From positions 6,076,001-6,140,000 of the forward strand of contig JAHLEZ010000001.1 in assembly GCA_020726505.1 (NCBI GenBank): a stretch of 64,000 nt of DNA. Reading direction: 5' to 3'. The notes under the pieces were generated by a model, which made no database searches, was not told the origin of the DNA, and saw only the letters and a list, made by a program, of their open reading frames with translations. The DNA comes from Leptodontidium sp. MPI-SDFR-AT-0119 (Eukaryota; Ascomycota; Leotiomycetes; Helotiales; Leptodontidiaceae). Below, piece by piece: positions 32,681 through 43,924 of this stretch (position 1 is its first letter; every line of letters starts with the position of its first letter). The position numbers and the translations under genes were made by a program.

Positions 32681-35037
32681 ATGGGGCTTTTGTGAGTAGT
32701 TACCAGCAAGGAGACAATGGTATGCAGTTCGAGAAAACGAGAGCAGATGGCTGATCTTGGGTGTTTCCATTTCGCAGAGCTTTAGGAACGCCGCTCGATT
32801 GGCCAGAGGCGAAGAAGAATGCGAATCACGTCCGGGAATGGGGGATTGAGGTGCGAAGATTATACATTTACATTTCCGCTGAAAAAATATGCTGATAATG
32901 GTGTTTCTGAAGCAATTACTGGCCATTTGGAATAGGGCCAAAGGGAAAGAGAAAGATGCTTTGCTATGGGGTGACGAGGTTGGTTTGATTGGATGTTTGG
33001 TCAAGGAGTTACTGATGGTTACAGGTCGAATATTTGGTCGTGACATATAAGGATGAAGATCCTAAGGTTCTGCTGTCTTTGAGACAGGCGGATATCTTGA
33101 CAGCGCTTGCACAGGATGAGAAATTATGCACAGAGGGTGGATGCGTGCCAGCTCTGCAGGATGTGGATGGGTATGGCTTATACTACTTCTAGAAAGGTTT
33201 TTCTGACTTGAACAGAGCGAGTACTCTTCCAATCTTCCATCCCGAGTTCGGCCGGTTCATGTTGGAGGCGACACCTGGAAAGCCATGGGGAATTGGCTTC
33301 AAGGATCTATTGGATGTGGAGACAAATATGAGACTGAGGTAGGTCTTGCGTCTCTATGCGTTAGACTAGTCTGACAAGAGTAGGCGAAAGATTGCAAAGG
33401 AACATATGCATCCAGAGGAATACCCCATCACATTAACGACATACCCACGCCTTGGAAGTCCCGGCGTATTTACAACTCCTTACTATCCACCATCTGGCTG
33501 CAAGCTCCGGTCCCAATTTGTACCTGACGAGATTGCCAATCCTCACATCCGATTCCCAACATTAGCAGCAAATATTCGCTCTCGACGTGGCCGGAAAGTG
33601 CAAGTGAATGTCCCCGTTTTCAAGGATGAGAATACCCCGTGGCCCTGGAAAGATCCTACAGTTAACTATGATCTACACAACTGGCCAGAAGATGATGATG
33701 TTCGGAACGGAGCCTCCCCGGACAACTTCATTCACATGGATGCCATGGCTTTCGGAATGGGAAGTTGTTGTTTACAGATCACGTTTCAGGCGAAGAACAT
33801 CACCGAAGGACGGAAGATGTATGATCAATTGAGTCCGTTGGGCCCGATTCTTCTTGCTCTGACGGCGGCTACACCAATCTATAAAGGCTTCCTGGCGGAT
33901 ACAGATGTCCGGTGGAATCAGATTAGCGCTGCAGTTGATGATCGAACACCCGAGGAGTTGGGAGAGAAGGTTAGCTCCTCAAACTGGCTCGCTTATCAAG
34001 CTAACAAACTCCAGCCCTTGAAAGAAAATCGATGGCGCATTCCCAAATCTCGATATGCCTCAAACTCCACGTACATATCGGATGATCCTCGCTTAAGAAA
34101 GGAATACCTCGATCCCCACCTCGTCATAGATCCAGAAGTCAAGCAACAACTCATGGATGGTGGTATGGATTCCGTCCTGGCTACTCACTTCGCCCATCTG
34201 TTCATTCGCGACCCCATCGTAATCTTCGCCGAAGACCTCCAAGAACTCGACCTCACCAAAACCGATCACTTCGAGAACCTTCAATCAACAAATTGGCAAC
34301 ACATGCGTTTCAAACCACCGCCTCCCAACAATGACATCGGCTGGCGAGTGGAATTCCGGCCCATGGAGATCCAGGTTACGGATTTCGAGAACGCCGCATT
34401 CTCCGTCTTCATGGTGCTCATCACGCGCGCGATCCTAAGTTTCGATCTGAACTTCTACATCCCAATCTCGAAAACAGACGAGAATATGCAAACAGCTCAC
34501 AACCGCGACGCTGTCCTGCAGGACAAATTCTACTTCCGCAAGAACCCCTTCCTAACACGTTTCCCTAGATCCTACTCCCAAAATGGGGACTCGAGATCAG
34601 GAACGAACACCCCGATTATCAGTCGACCACCGACACCGACTGGCCCCGTTGAGGATGAGTATACTCTCATGAGCATCGACGAGATCATGAATGGTAGTAA
34701 ACCTGACTCGGACCACGACTTCCCGGGTCTGATTCCCCTCGTGGAGAGTTATCTCGACAGTATGAATGTCGATGTGGAGACACGGTGCGAGTTAGCTGCG
34801 TACCTGAATCTGATCAAACGGCGTGCTGATGGCACTCTCTGGACGGCTGCGAAGTGGATCAGGGAATTTGTGCGCAGCCATGAGGAGTATAAGGGTGATA
34901 GTGTCGTTGGGGAGAAAATTAATCATGATTTGATTGGTGCTGTCATTGCTATTGAGAGTGGAGGCCGTAAGGGCGTCAAGGATATTGAAAAGTTCCTTGG
35001 GAAGGGAAGTGATGGGTGTGGTGACGACTCGATGTGA
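32681..35037 (+). CDS. GSH1: glutamate-cysteine ligase catalytic subunit
   Basis: Six exons (32681-32691, 32778-32850, 32913-32978, 33025-33170, 33216-33338, 33384-35037) give 690 residues. The enzyme joins glutamate and cysteine using ATP, the rate-limiting step of glutathione synthesis. Family blocks are clear: MGLLALGTPLDWPEAKK at the start, DALLWGDEVEYLVV (metal-binding Glu pair), HPEFGRFMLEATPG, FIHMDAMAFGMGSCCLQITF, LLALTAATPIYKGFL, NDIGWRVEFRPMEIQVTDFE and a C-terminal regulatory-like region. The first coding exon is only 11 nt. Its splice is supported because it completes the conserved MGLL. One donor is GTTGGT. The length fits fungal Gsh1. Confidence 0.94.
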
Positions 35038-35623
35038 TGGGGTTTGGTTTTAGGGAGTATGCATAGATGATAGATCGCGGGTCCGCACAGGGGTTTCTGA
35101 GCGTGGATCTAAGATCTGGAGCTGGATAATAAGTGGCACCTACCTGTATGGCCACCCCACGTTGATGAGAGCAGAACAACTTGTAGAAGTTTTCATCTAC
35201 TGCTTTCCAATATCATAAGAGCAGGACTGAATACACGTTCTATGTCATACGCGTTTGATGAACCAAGGATAACGGTGAGCGGATGTTGGATGGTAGCTGC
35301 GCAATTGCTTGCTGGTTTACTCGTGCTTCAGACATTGCACGGAAAGCCTCCCAGCGAATCACCCTGAGGAAAAGCATGCCACGGAAGAGAACAAGTGGAA
35401 ATACGAGCTCTCCAGATGGCCTCAAGTTGGGAGCAGCAATGAATTGTAAGGGGAGCAAGACATGGACAATTGGATTGTTCGAGGTTGCCGTGGGTGCTCT
35501 AATTGATGCAAGTCGAGTGAGGATCGTCGCTATTTTTCTGTTGCAAGGAGCTCAATACCATGACTCAGCCTTCCACTCTCCAAGTCTCGAAATCCTCATC
35601 GTCGAGAACGTCAACATGAATCT
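35038..35623. other. convergent intergenic, 0.59 kb
   Basis: Lies between GSH1 (plus) and ARP6 (minus). A 72-codon minus frame at 35240-35458 and a plus frame from 35283, which runs antisense into ARP6, show no features. Confidence 0.55.
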
Positions 35624-37088
35624 CTACCCACCCCTGAATTTCCTCGCGACCCACGCAGCACCGTGTTCCTCGTATTCTTCCTTCGTGACGCTCAGTTTTC
35701 GCAATGTGTCTTCGTCCTTCGCCATGTTTGCACCTCCTTGCCATGTACTGATGATCGGATCTGTGGGTTTCGCTACCCTTACAATACACTCTGCGGGGGC
35801 CAATGCTCGTATCTCTATCTGTAATCTCGCCACGAATCCTTCGATGTTTGCATTCCCACCAACAACAACAATATTCGCCAAAAAGCCTGGCCACAATCCA
35901 GGCGGCATACTTGAAAGGCTGTCTAGCACCTGTTGAGCAATTCCACTTTGCCTCAATCCGATGTTGGTTGGGTTAAACAGCAGTTCTGGGACCGTGAATC
36001 GTTCGTTTCTCAGAGTAACCACATCCTCTGAGGCCCCAATTGATTTCCCTCTCGTCAGCTCCTTCAATTTCGTTGCAGCTTGGGGGTCGTGGTCCCGCAT
36101 GAACCCAGGTGTCTTTGCATGGTAGTCTGGCAGGACATAGTCCTTGGCGATGCCTCCTCCAGTCTCATACTCCGGCCTTCTATCTCCTCTCGGCCCCTTC
36201 CATGTCTTTTCCATATCCCCATTGAAGTCCTTGGAGACATACAAAGCAGCTTCCTTGATTTCGTTCACGAGATATGTTTCGTTCGCCAAGTCGTACTGTC
36301 GGATGCAGATCTGTCGATTGAGATAATTCGTGAGAAGCTTCCCGCCAATCTCGAGCCGTCTGATGGACTTTTGAAGGGGTCGGCCCAGAAGCAGGGGTGT
36401 AATTGTAGTATGCGAGTATCCAGAGTCGATTAGCATCAGTATTTCTGCGGGAGGAGTAGAGACGACCTCTGCAGGACGAGGGGGTGCTTTAAAGAAAGAT
36501 TGGATGTCGTTGTAGGCGTTGAGGGCAGGTCCTAGTCAGGATCAGTGAAATGTTCATGGACATGGCTGCTACTTTTTTCTGAGGTTTTCTACTGTCTGCC
36601 TATCGTATCCTTCGACATATTGCAGAAGTTGTACGTACGTACATACCCACAGTCCGTAGATATCTCGCAAATCCAAACTCCTCAAAGACGATCTGATCGC
36701 AATGACTTTGTAAGACTGGGAGGGCATTGGGAGCCTCGGTGAGAATCAATCCAGTCTCCTTCGGGTCACAATGAAGCTTCGCTTTGGTATCAAAGAACTC
36801 GTTCTCCCATATTTCCTTCTCTGCCTCCCAGCTCACGATGTAGCCCTTCTCCACTGGTCTCCGGAATGTCATCTCGCTGAAGTCTTTGCATGACGACACC
36901 TGGGACCCGATGTAGACCTTCCTGTCCCTGTCCTTTGCCAGGCAGTTTGGTATAATGCTTTGCTCCGGAGATTCAATCGAGGGCGACGAAAATCCGGCCT
37001 TGATTGTGTACGCGCCGTTGTCCACCACGAGTGTTTTGGAGGGCGGAGCAGGACCTGACGGCGCGGTGTGACGGTGGGCAGGTGCCAT
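35624..37088 (-). CDS. ARP6: actin-related protein 6
   Basis: Exons 37088-36647 and 36531-35624, with a 115-bp intron, give 449 residues. Arp6 is a structural subunit of the SWR1 remodeller that deposits histone H2A.Z. Actin-fold landmarks: KTLVVDNGAYTIKAGF (phosphate 1), ILMLIDSGYSHTTITPLL (phosphate 2), KLLTNYLN, and IVVVGGNANIEGF near the adenosine site. The C-terminus DPIISTWQGGANMAKDED is a derived actin tail, as in Arp6. The start MAPAHRH was chosen because the usual short basic leader precedes LVVDNGAY. An in-frame ATG at 37211 would add 41 Ser/Thr/Pro-rich residues. Confidence 0.92.
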
Positions 37089-37584
37089 GATGATATCACA
37101 GAACTCCGTTACTCTATCCACAGTACCAGTGATGATTGTGGCTGGTGGAGGGACAGGACTCGATGTTGAGGCTGCTGACGTTGATGTTGCGGGTGGATGT
37201 TGAAAGTCCACAGGTCGCGTAGAGATGAAAGATAGGGCCCCGTTATCAGACTCCCTCTAGTAATCACTACCAGCTTCGTTTGAATAGGCAGAAAACGGGC
37301 TTCATCCGTGGGACTAGATTCCTAACTAGTAAAGTTAAACTCAGTAGACAAAGCCAGAAATCTAAGTCCAATTTATGACAGCCCGAAAACTAAACAATAA
37401 GAGCTACCTATAAGAGGACCCTAGGGAAAACACAACTAAAGCGTAAACATAATAAAGTAACACACAGCGATCTATGCATTTAGTAGTAAAAAGATAGTAA
37501 TTAAATGTAAAGTAAGTACCTATTAGGGCAGTAAAATGTTTTGTTAATAAAAATAAAAGATGATAGTTCGCTAGGTAATTAGGG
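37089..37584. other. A+T-rich intergenic DNA
   Basis: From about 37250 to the LTR the DNA is A+T-rich without open frames, resembling decayed repeat DNA. No element could be named. Confidence 0.5.
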
Positions 37585-37945
37585 TGTCACGATCTGAAGA
37601 ATCATGTGCGTCTTGGCCCTGAGGCTGGCTGCTGGGCAGCCTTGCCGCAGAGAAGCCAAGACAATGTGTACAGCACTGCACTGCAATTTTGGCGTCTAGA
37701 GGGAATCCTGGATCACGTGACGTGATAGCCCGCTGGACGGGCTTGCACTCAGAATCGAAGTTCTATATAAACAGAGTAGTTTCCTAGATAGTAGAGCTTC
37801 GTGCTCAAATTCATATCGTAGTTTAACCATTGCTTGTAACGTCTCAATTCCTATTGTGAACCAAATCCCTTGTGACTTTACTTTTTAACTGATACCAACC
37901 GACGAGCCTGTACGCCGCGTACCAGTCAGAACCAGGAACATTACA
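37585..37945 (+). mobile_element. solo LTR, copy A
   Basis: A 361-bp sequence starts TGTCACGATCTGAA and ends CAGGAACATTACA, giving TG..CA termini. It is clearly homologous to the reverse complement of 53450-53831. Shared blocks include GTGCGTCTTGGCCCTGAGGC, TTCTATATAAACAGAGTAGT and CAGTTTAACCATTGCTTG-like sequence, plus the shared 3' end GTACGCCGCGTACCAGTCAG. The TATA-like box in the middle fits an LTR promoter. No polymerase or integrase frame lies beside it, so it is a solo LTR. Flanking 5-mers (TAGGG and TCTAT) do not match, so no target duplication remains. It lies about 80 bp beyond the CRD1 stop codon. Confidence 0.75.
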
Positions 37946-38025
37946 TCTATGTCCATTTTCTAAAGCTATGTTTTTAATTTAATACACTTATTATTACATA
38001 CTCAGACCTTCCCTTTTTGTCTAAC

Positions 38026-39427
38026 CTATTCATCCTTATCCTTTGATCCCTTTTCTTGATTCAAGATCTTTATAACGTCTTTTGAGTAGATATAACTCGC
38101 ACCACTCCATATTGTGGTGGTGGCAACCAAATACCTATAATAAGTAGAATCATTAGTAATTTGTCTTCCTATTTAAAACTAACAAGAAACCACGAGATCC
38201 TGAGTCGACTTACTGCATCGCTGTCATCGCCGCGGTAACATCAACAGTCACCAACGGCATGGCTGTTGTAGCTCCAATAAGAGCTAGCTGTAGAGCAGTA
38301 TTGTATTTGCTGATGGTCGTGGGATGAACCTCTGCTGAAGGCAAGGAGAAATCCCAGTATCGTGCGAAAGTCTTAGGCGGAGGGAGTGAGATCCAGCGAT
38401 AGTAAATTGCAGTGATAGCTAAACCAACGTCTCGACCAAGGATGATGGTAGCAAGCCAGACTGTTTTTTTATAGAATCAGTAATCGCTCGTACTTAAGGA
38501 TTAACAGGCGGAAATAAGGGGCATAATGTATTTACCAGGTAGGGCGCCTTTGATTGCGAGACATATGGTCAGGATTGTCATCAAGGTCTTGTCGGCCATA
38601 GGGTCAATGATTGTCCCTACAACGGTCTGAAGGTTCCACCGTCTGGCGATCCAGCCATCGACCAGATCCGTAATTCCAGCATACGCAAATAGACCTATGG
38701 CCCAGGCATGATGGTCGTGAAGAACGAGGTAGCCGACGATTGGCGCGGCGATGAGACGGGAAAATGTGAGTATATTAGGAATCGTATAAATATTCTCATG
38801 AGGAGTGATCTTAGTGAGGACTTTGAGGGGCGGCTTCTTGGGCTCGATTTCGGTCGACCTAGGGCTTCACTGTTAGACTTTCTTCTCCTTTTGTTAATAC
38901 TTCGAAACCCTTCCGTCGAAAAGGGGGATGAGGAGGTCACGTAGTCGGCGAAATGAGCCACGGAAAGTTACTTGGCAATATAAAGTAGCCGTAGTAAGGC
39001 CAGCCGGATCAAGTCGTCGAAACAAAGAAAGATACTTTTTCAGCATACCTTTGGGCGTCACCCGGTTGTTTGGACGTTGAGTAGGGGAGTCCCTTGTGGC
39101 GCAGGGAATTGCGCTGAGGTCTGCTACTCGAAATCAACATTCGGCTCGCCAAGCTTTTGGTCTGGGCAATTTTGTCTTAGGAGATAGGAGAAAAGGTGAG
39201 AGAACATACAGGTGCCAAGCACGTTCTAGGCTCTGGTAAGATCGTGCATACGTCCACAGGGACGAAGTCAAGGAGGCCGAGGTAGTCTGGGGAAGGCACG
39301 CCGAGCTTCGAAAGAGCATGAATTTCGAGTCAATAGGTGAGGGACATAACTGTCTGCTGTAGGCGCGAGTTACTCCCCGAGCCCATTGGTGGCAGGGTCC
39401 TGGTTTGCGAGGGAACATCATAGCCAT
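38026..39427 (-). CDS. CRD1: cardiolipin synthase (CDP-alcohol phosphatidyltransferase)
   Basis: Five exons (39427-39210, 39120-39049, 38858-38536, 38460-38214, 38134-38026) give 322 residues. The enzyme condenses CDP-diacylglycerol with phosphatidylglycerol in the mitochondrial inner membrane. The Arg/Ser-rich N-terminus (MAMMFPRKPGPCHQWARG) fits a mitochondrial presequence. The CDP-alcohol signature Dx2DGx2ARx8Gx3Dx3D is perfect at residues 160-185 (DLVDGWIARRW..GTIIDPMAD). The preceding ENIYTIPNILTFSRLIAAP is typical of Crd1. About four membrane helices are seen. Intron 2 is the longest, about 190 bp. Confidence 0.93.
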
Positions 39428-39955
39428 TATATGGTTGCTTGGGCACGTTGTGATGTAAAAGGGGTTAGGTAGGCAGTTGGGCGGGTAGAGGAGAGGACAG
39501 CCTAGAGAGGTTAGGTTAGGGAGAGGAAAGGAAACTCTAGAGTCTAGAGACAGTGGAGAGCAAAGCGAGAAGTAAGGCGAACAAATAGAAGAGTGTTAGG
39601 TGGAGAGAAGGGAGGTGCCGGCCGGTTTCAGAGCGGCAGGTCGGTGGGTACTTGACTACCTGCCAAACCCAACAGGTTGGGTCACGCTGGATCAACCTTC
39701 TACCTTCTGCCTTCGCGCTTGTACCACCCGACGACGGGAACGCAACCCATATATTTCTTGAGAACATCGCATGCAGTATGTATGACATCAATTTCTACTA
39801 AGAAACAAACGAGATGAAATAAATAAATAGTACCTATTCATTTATTGATCAATTACCCCCACTAGTAGCTCGCCAGCTCTCGCTCTCAAGGCCCCACCCC
39901 GTCTCCTAATCTGAACTCTGCACCCAAAACCAACCACTCTAATCAAACTCTAAAT
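39428..39955. other. intergenic, 0.53 kb
   Basis: This is the upstream region of CRD1 and downstream region of the next minus-strand gene. It is G+A-rich near 39480-39610. No feature is recognised. Confidence 0.6.
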
Positions 39956-40597
39956 CTACTTCTTCTGCCAGTTATACACCAATCTAACCTTCAACACCTC
40001 ACTCCCCTTCGAGACCACAACTCGCCTCACATAATACCTGTGACCATCCACAATAGCGAACCCCCAGATCTGCCTCGCCGTCCAGCCCTTCTCCTCATTA
40101 ATCGCCAGACTCTCAATATGCTTCTCTCCCTCGGGGCCAGCAACCTCCTCATCGCCCTCCAACCACTCCTGCTTGAGGTAGTCATCATCGATCTCCTGGA
40201 ATGTGCTCCAGCGGGCGCGGCCCTTGATGTTGCCAAAGACGTGGTCGGAGTGTGATCGTTCCTCCCAGTCGAGGGCGCGCAGCTCTGTCGTGCCCTTCAC
40301 GCCGCCCGTGGCCGTCTGCTCGATGTCGATGTGTGTTATGTTGTCTTCGACGTATTGCTTGGTGTGGAGGGTTACGGTGGCGAGGCCGATGGCTTTGCGC
40401 GTCCACCAGCCGATACCTTGGAGGGCGAGGACGGCGTCGGTGTCGTCGGAGAGGGTTTTGTTCTGGGAATGTTAGCTTGGTTGAGATTAGGATGGAGGGG
40501 GTTGGTGGGCAGATGCTTAAGAGGAGATGGATTAAGTACATACCATGACCCATTGACCGCTGAGGTCTTTGAGAGTGATTTCTGCTGGAGCGGCCAT
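39956..40597 (-). CDS. lipocalin/FABP-like small protein, function unknown
   Basis: Exons 40597-40544 and 40462-39956, with an 81-bp intron, give 186 residues without signal peptide or membrane segment. The order LKDLSGQWVMNKTLSDDTDA, ALQGIGWWTRKAIGLATVTL, THIDIEQTATGGVKGTTELR and WGFAIVDGHRYYVRRVVV alternates short strands, like an intracellular lipid-binding beta-barrel. The GxW near the start echoes lipocalins. I recall similar fungal proteins without known function. Intron removal is supported because it joins QWVM to NKTLSDD, giving the continuous conserved opening. The ligand is unknown. Confidence 0.7.
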
Positions 40598-41498
40598 TGT
40601 GATTGATTGTTGGCAGATGTTGGAAAAGAAGCCCGGAAGAATCGAATCCTTTTGTCCTTGATTCAGTAGAGAGCGGCCGAGCAAATCGCTATTACCTAGT
40701 CTATTGGTAGTGGATGATGGACTTGGTTGGAAGTGGTGTCAGTTTGCTGGAAGTCTCGACTGGACAAGAATGCGGAGTACAAGAGATGATGTTAACGCCA
40801 ATGCAATTTGGGTAAGCAGTACGCAGGTAGACAGTAATAAGCAATCGATTAATTGTAGGAATTGGAGACAATTGCAAAAGAAGGAGGACGTCGGTGGTAT
40901 TTATGCTCAACTCAGCCTGACGTTTCGAAACCCCACCACCTTGACCTTGAAGCCGAGGTGCGTCGCTGGTTTGTTTGGGTGGGTGGCAGCGCAGCCTTGC
41001 TCACATGTGTCGTCGCTTCCCCATTCGCTTGAATTGGTTTAGTGCCGGTGCCAAGGATATGCGGAGGCAGCAGAATTGGGAAGGCGCGGGCGAGGCTGTG
41101 GGTGACTAAACCTTGACTGCTGACTGGTCAATGCAGCTGCAGAAAGTGGGGAAAAGCCAAAGCTCCTAAATGCCGACCGCCGATGCGAGCGAGTCACTCA
41201 GGTCAGGGCACTGGAGCGATATCGCCAAAGCAAAGAGAAAGTTTCATAGAGAGTACGAACGGGACGGGCGAGTGTGAATCATACAACAACACACCTGCAG
41301 TCGGGGATTGATACAGCCAGGTCAGTGCAGGTCAAGGCAAGGCAAGGCAAGGCATTGGATCGCATCACAGCTTCTGCATTGTTCAGCTGCGCTTGATTGC
41401 TTCACAATTGTTTCCTCTTTCCTTGGGGCTGGAAGGCATATCAAATCAACAAACACTCAATCGGTCAGTCAGTCAGTCATAAGGAAGTCAAAGTCAAC
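40598..41498. other. bidirectional intergenic, 0.9 kb
   Basis: A divergent promoter region between the lipocalin-like gene and ILV3. It holds a (CAAGG)4 repeat and a CAGT repeat close to the ILV3 start. No perfect Leu3 or Cpc1/Gcn4 site was recognised. Confidence 0.55.
41333..41352. repeat. (CAAGG)4 repeat
   Basis: Four perfect CAAGG units, about 150 bp upstream of the ILV3 start codon. Confidence 0.95.
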
Positions 41499-43382
41499 AT
41501 GTTGCTCCCACAACTCAGGACCAGGGCCAATGCCTCACTTCTCACTTCGAGGAGGACTTCACAATACATGTAAGCCTTCTCCTTCTTTCCCTTTGCTCTC
41601 TTTCCCCCATCTCTGCAAGCTATTCTAACATTCCCCAGACGTTCAATCTCAACCACCACCTCCCTCCGCAATGACGAACCCAAACTCAACAAAGTCTCTG
41701 CCGCCATCACACAACCCAAGTCGCAGGGAGCTTCGCAAGCTATGCTGTACGCCACCGGTCTGACCGACGAGAGGCGGAACAAGGCACAAGTAGGAATCTC
41801 GTCGGTGTGGTACACAGGAAACCCATGTAATATGCATCTCTTGGATCTCAACCACCGAGTAAAGGAGGGCGTGGAGAGGGCAGGCTTGGTGGGATATCAA
41901 TTCAACACCATTGGAGTCTCGGACGGAATATCTATGGGTACGAAAGGAATGCGGTACTCCCTTCAATCGAGAGATTTGATTGCGGATAGTATCGAGACTG
42001 TTATGGGTGGACAATGGTATGATGCCAATATCTCCATTCCGGGTTGCGACAAGAATATGCCGGGTGTAATGATGGCTATGGGAAGAGTCAATCGTCCTTC
42101 TTTGATGGTTTATGGTGGTTCGATAAAGCCCGGTTGCTCTGTTACTCAAAACAACGCTCCTATCGATATTGTCTCTGCTTTCCAAGCTTATGGTCAATTC
42201 ATTACTGGAGAGATCACGGAAGAGGTTAGAGACGATATCATCCACCACGCCTGTCCCGGTGAAGGAGCCTGTGGAGGCATGTACACAGCCAACACTATGG
42301 CTACAGCCATCGAAGTCATGGGAATGTCCCTCCCCGGCTCGTCCTCTAACCCTGCCCAATCTCAAGCCAAGTACCTGGAATGTCTTGCTGCAGGAGGAGC
42401 TATTAAGGTCCTATTACAGGAAGATATCCGTCCCCGCGACATTATGACCCGTCAAGCCTTCGAAAACGCCATGATCGTAGTAAACATCACCGGTGGATCC
42501 ACCAACGCTGTCCTGCATCTCATCGCTATTGCAGACAGTGTCGGCGTCAAGCTTACAATTGAAGATTTCCAAGCCGTATCAGACCGCACACCCTTCCTCG
42601 CCGATCTCAAACCCTCCGGAAAATACGTTATGCACGACCTCTTCAACATCGGCGGTACCCCCTCACTCCTCAAATTCCTCCTCAAAGAAGGCGTTATTGA
42701 CGGCTCTGGCATGACCGTCACAGGGCAAACACTAGCCAAGAACCTCGAAAGCGCACCCGACTTCCCTTCCGACCAAGAAGTTATCCGCCCCTTCTCCAAC
42801 CCTATCAAAGAGACAGGGCACATCCAGATCCTGCGCGGCTCCCTCGCACCAGGCGGTTCAGTCGGCAAGATCACAGGCAAAGAAGGACTCCGTTTCGTCG
42901 GCAAGGCGAAATGCTACGACGCCGAAGACGACTTCATCGCCGCCCTCGAAAGAGGCGAGCTCAAGAAAGGCGAGAAAACCGTCGTGGTCATCCGCTACGA
43001 AGGTCCTAAAGGTGGACCCGGCATGCCGGAGATGCTCAAGCCGTCCTCAGCCATCATGGGCGCCGGTCTAGGTAAAGACGTAGCACTCATCACCGATGGG
43101 CGTTTCAGCGGCGGCAGCCACGGTTTCCTTATCGGCCATATCGTGCCTGAAGCCCAGGAAGGCGGACCGATTGGTCTCGTCCGTGATGGTGATGAGGTCG
43201 TCATCGATGCCGAGACGAGAGTGTTAGATCTCATGGTTCCTGAAGAGGAATTGGTTAAGCGGAGGAAGGAGTTTGTTCCTAAGCCAGCGAAGTATACGAA
43301 GGGTACGCTGGCGAAATACGCTAGGTGCGTGAGTGATGCTAGTCATGGCTGTATCACGGATGGGGAGTTTGTCGCTGCGTAG
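41499..43382 (+). CDS. ILV3: dihydroxy-acid dehydratase
   Basis: Exons 41499-41569 and 41639-43382, with a 69-bp intron, give 604 residues. This mitochondrial Fe-S enzyme dehydrates 2,3-dihydroxy acids to the keto-acid precursors of valine, leucine and isoleucine. The first 40 residues are Arg/Ser/Thr-rich ([19 protein letters not shown]), a mitochondrial presequence. Cluster-binding cysteines appear in [15 protein letters not shown] and in [19 protein letters not shown]. Also seen are [10 protein letters not shown] and, in the C-terminal swivelling domain, [19 protein letters not shown]. The length equals other fungal Ilv3 proteins. Confidence 0.96.
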
Positions 43383-43924
43383 GCTGTAGATGATCATTGG
43401 GTGGATATTTGATTTTACAGAGGGGAGAAAGGGGGAGAGGGAGATGGTGATGAAACAATTGTATTGTATATCTAAAAATGGGAATACAAAAAGTCTTTAC
43501 GTTACGTTACGTTTACGGTATCTAGATGATTTGCAATTTTTTCTGTTGAAAAGACTAGGGGTGATGTTGCTTGTACGTATCATCGTCATGGTTCTAACCT
43601 TATTTGCGTGTGAAAACCCGGTAACGAAAACCCCTCCCTCTACCTCATCCCAACTTGCTCGGTAAATATGAAGATACACCCCGGCTACTATCTACTCTTT
43701 TAAGCTCTAGACCCAGCTTGACTTTTCTTATTTCGTTCTCAAGTTCCCGCTAGCACACCTGCCGGTACCTCGTCTCAAATACATCTATCTGGATTGGATC
43801 TGAGTCTGGGAATTCTCCAAACATCAACTTGAGGCTTACATCTTCAACCTCCAAACTTCAAGCTCCCCCATCTCCAACAACAACACAACACAACACAACA
43901 CAACACAACCCTCACTCCCTCAAA
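43383..43924. other. intergenic, 0.54 kb
   Basis: Space between ILV3 and the FolB-like gene, both on the plus strand, with a CAACA repeat just before the next start codon. Confidence 0.6.
43881..43909. repeat. (CAACA)n repeat in the 5' leader
   Basis: About six CAACA units end about 15 bp before the start codon at 43925, so they would lie in the 5' UTR. Confidence 0.9.

Noticed and set aside
35283..35936. 217-codon plus-strand open frame
   Set aside because: Most of it is antisense to the conserved C-terminal coding exon of ARP6.
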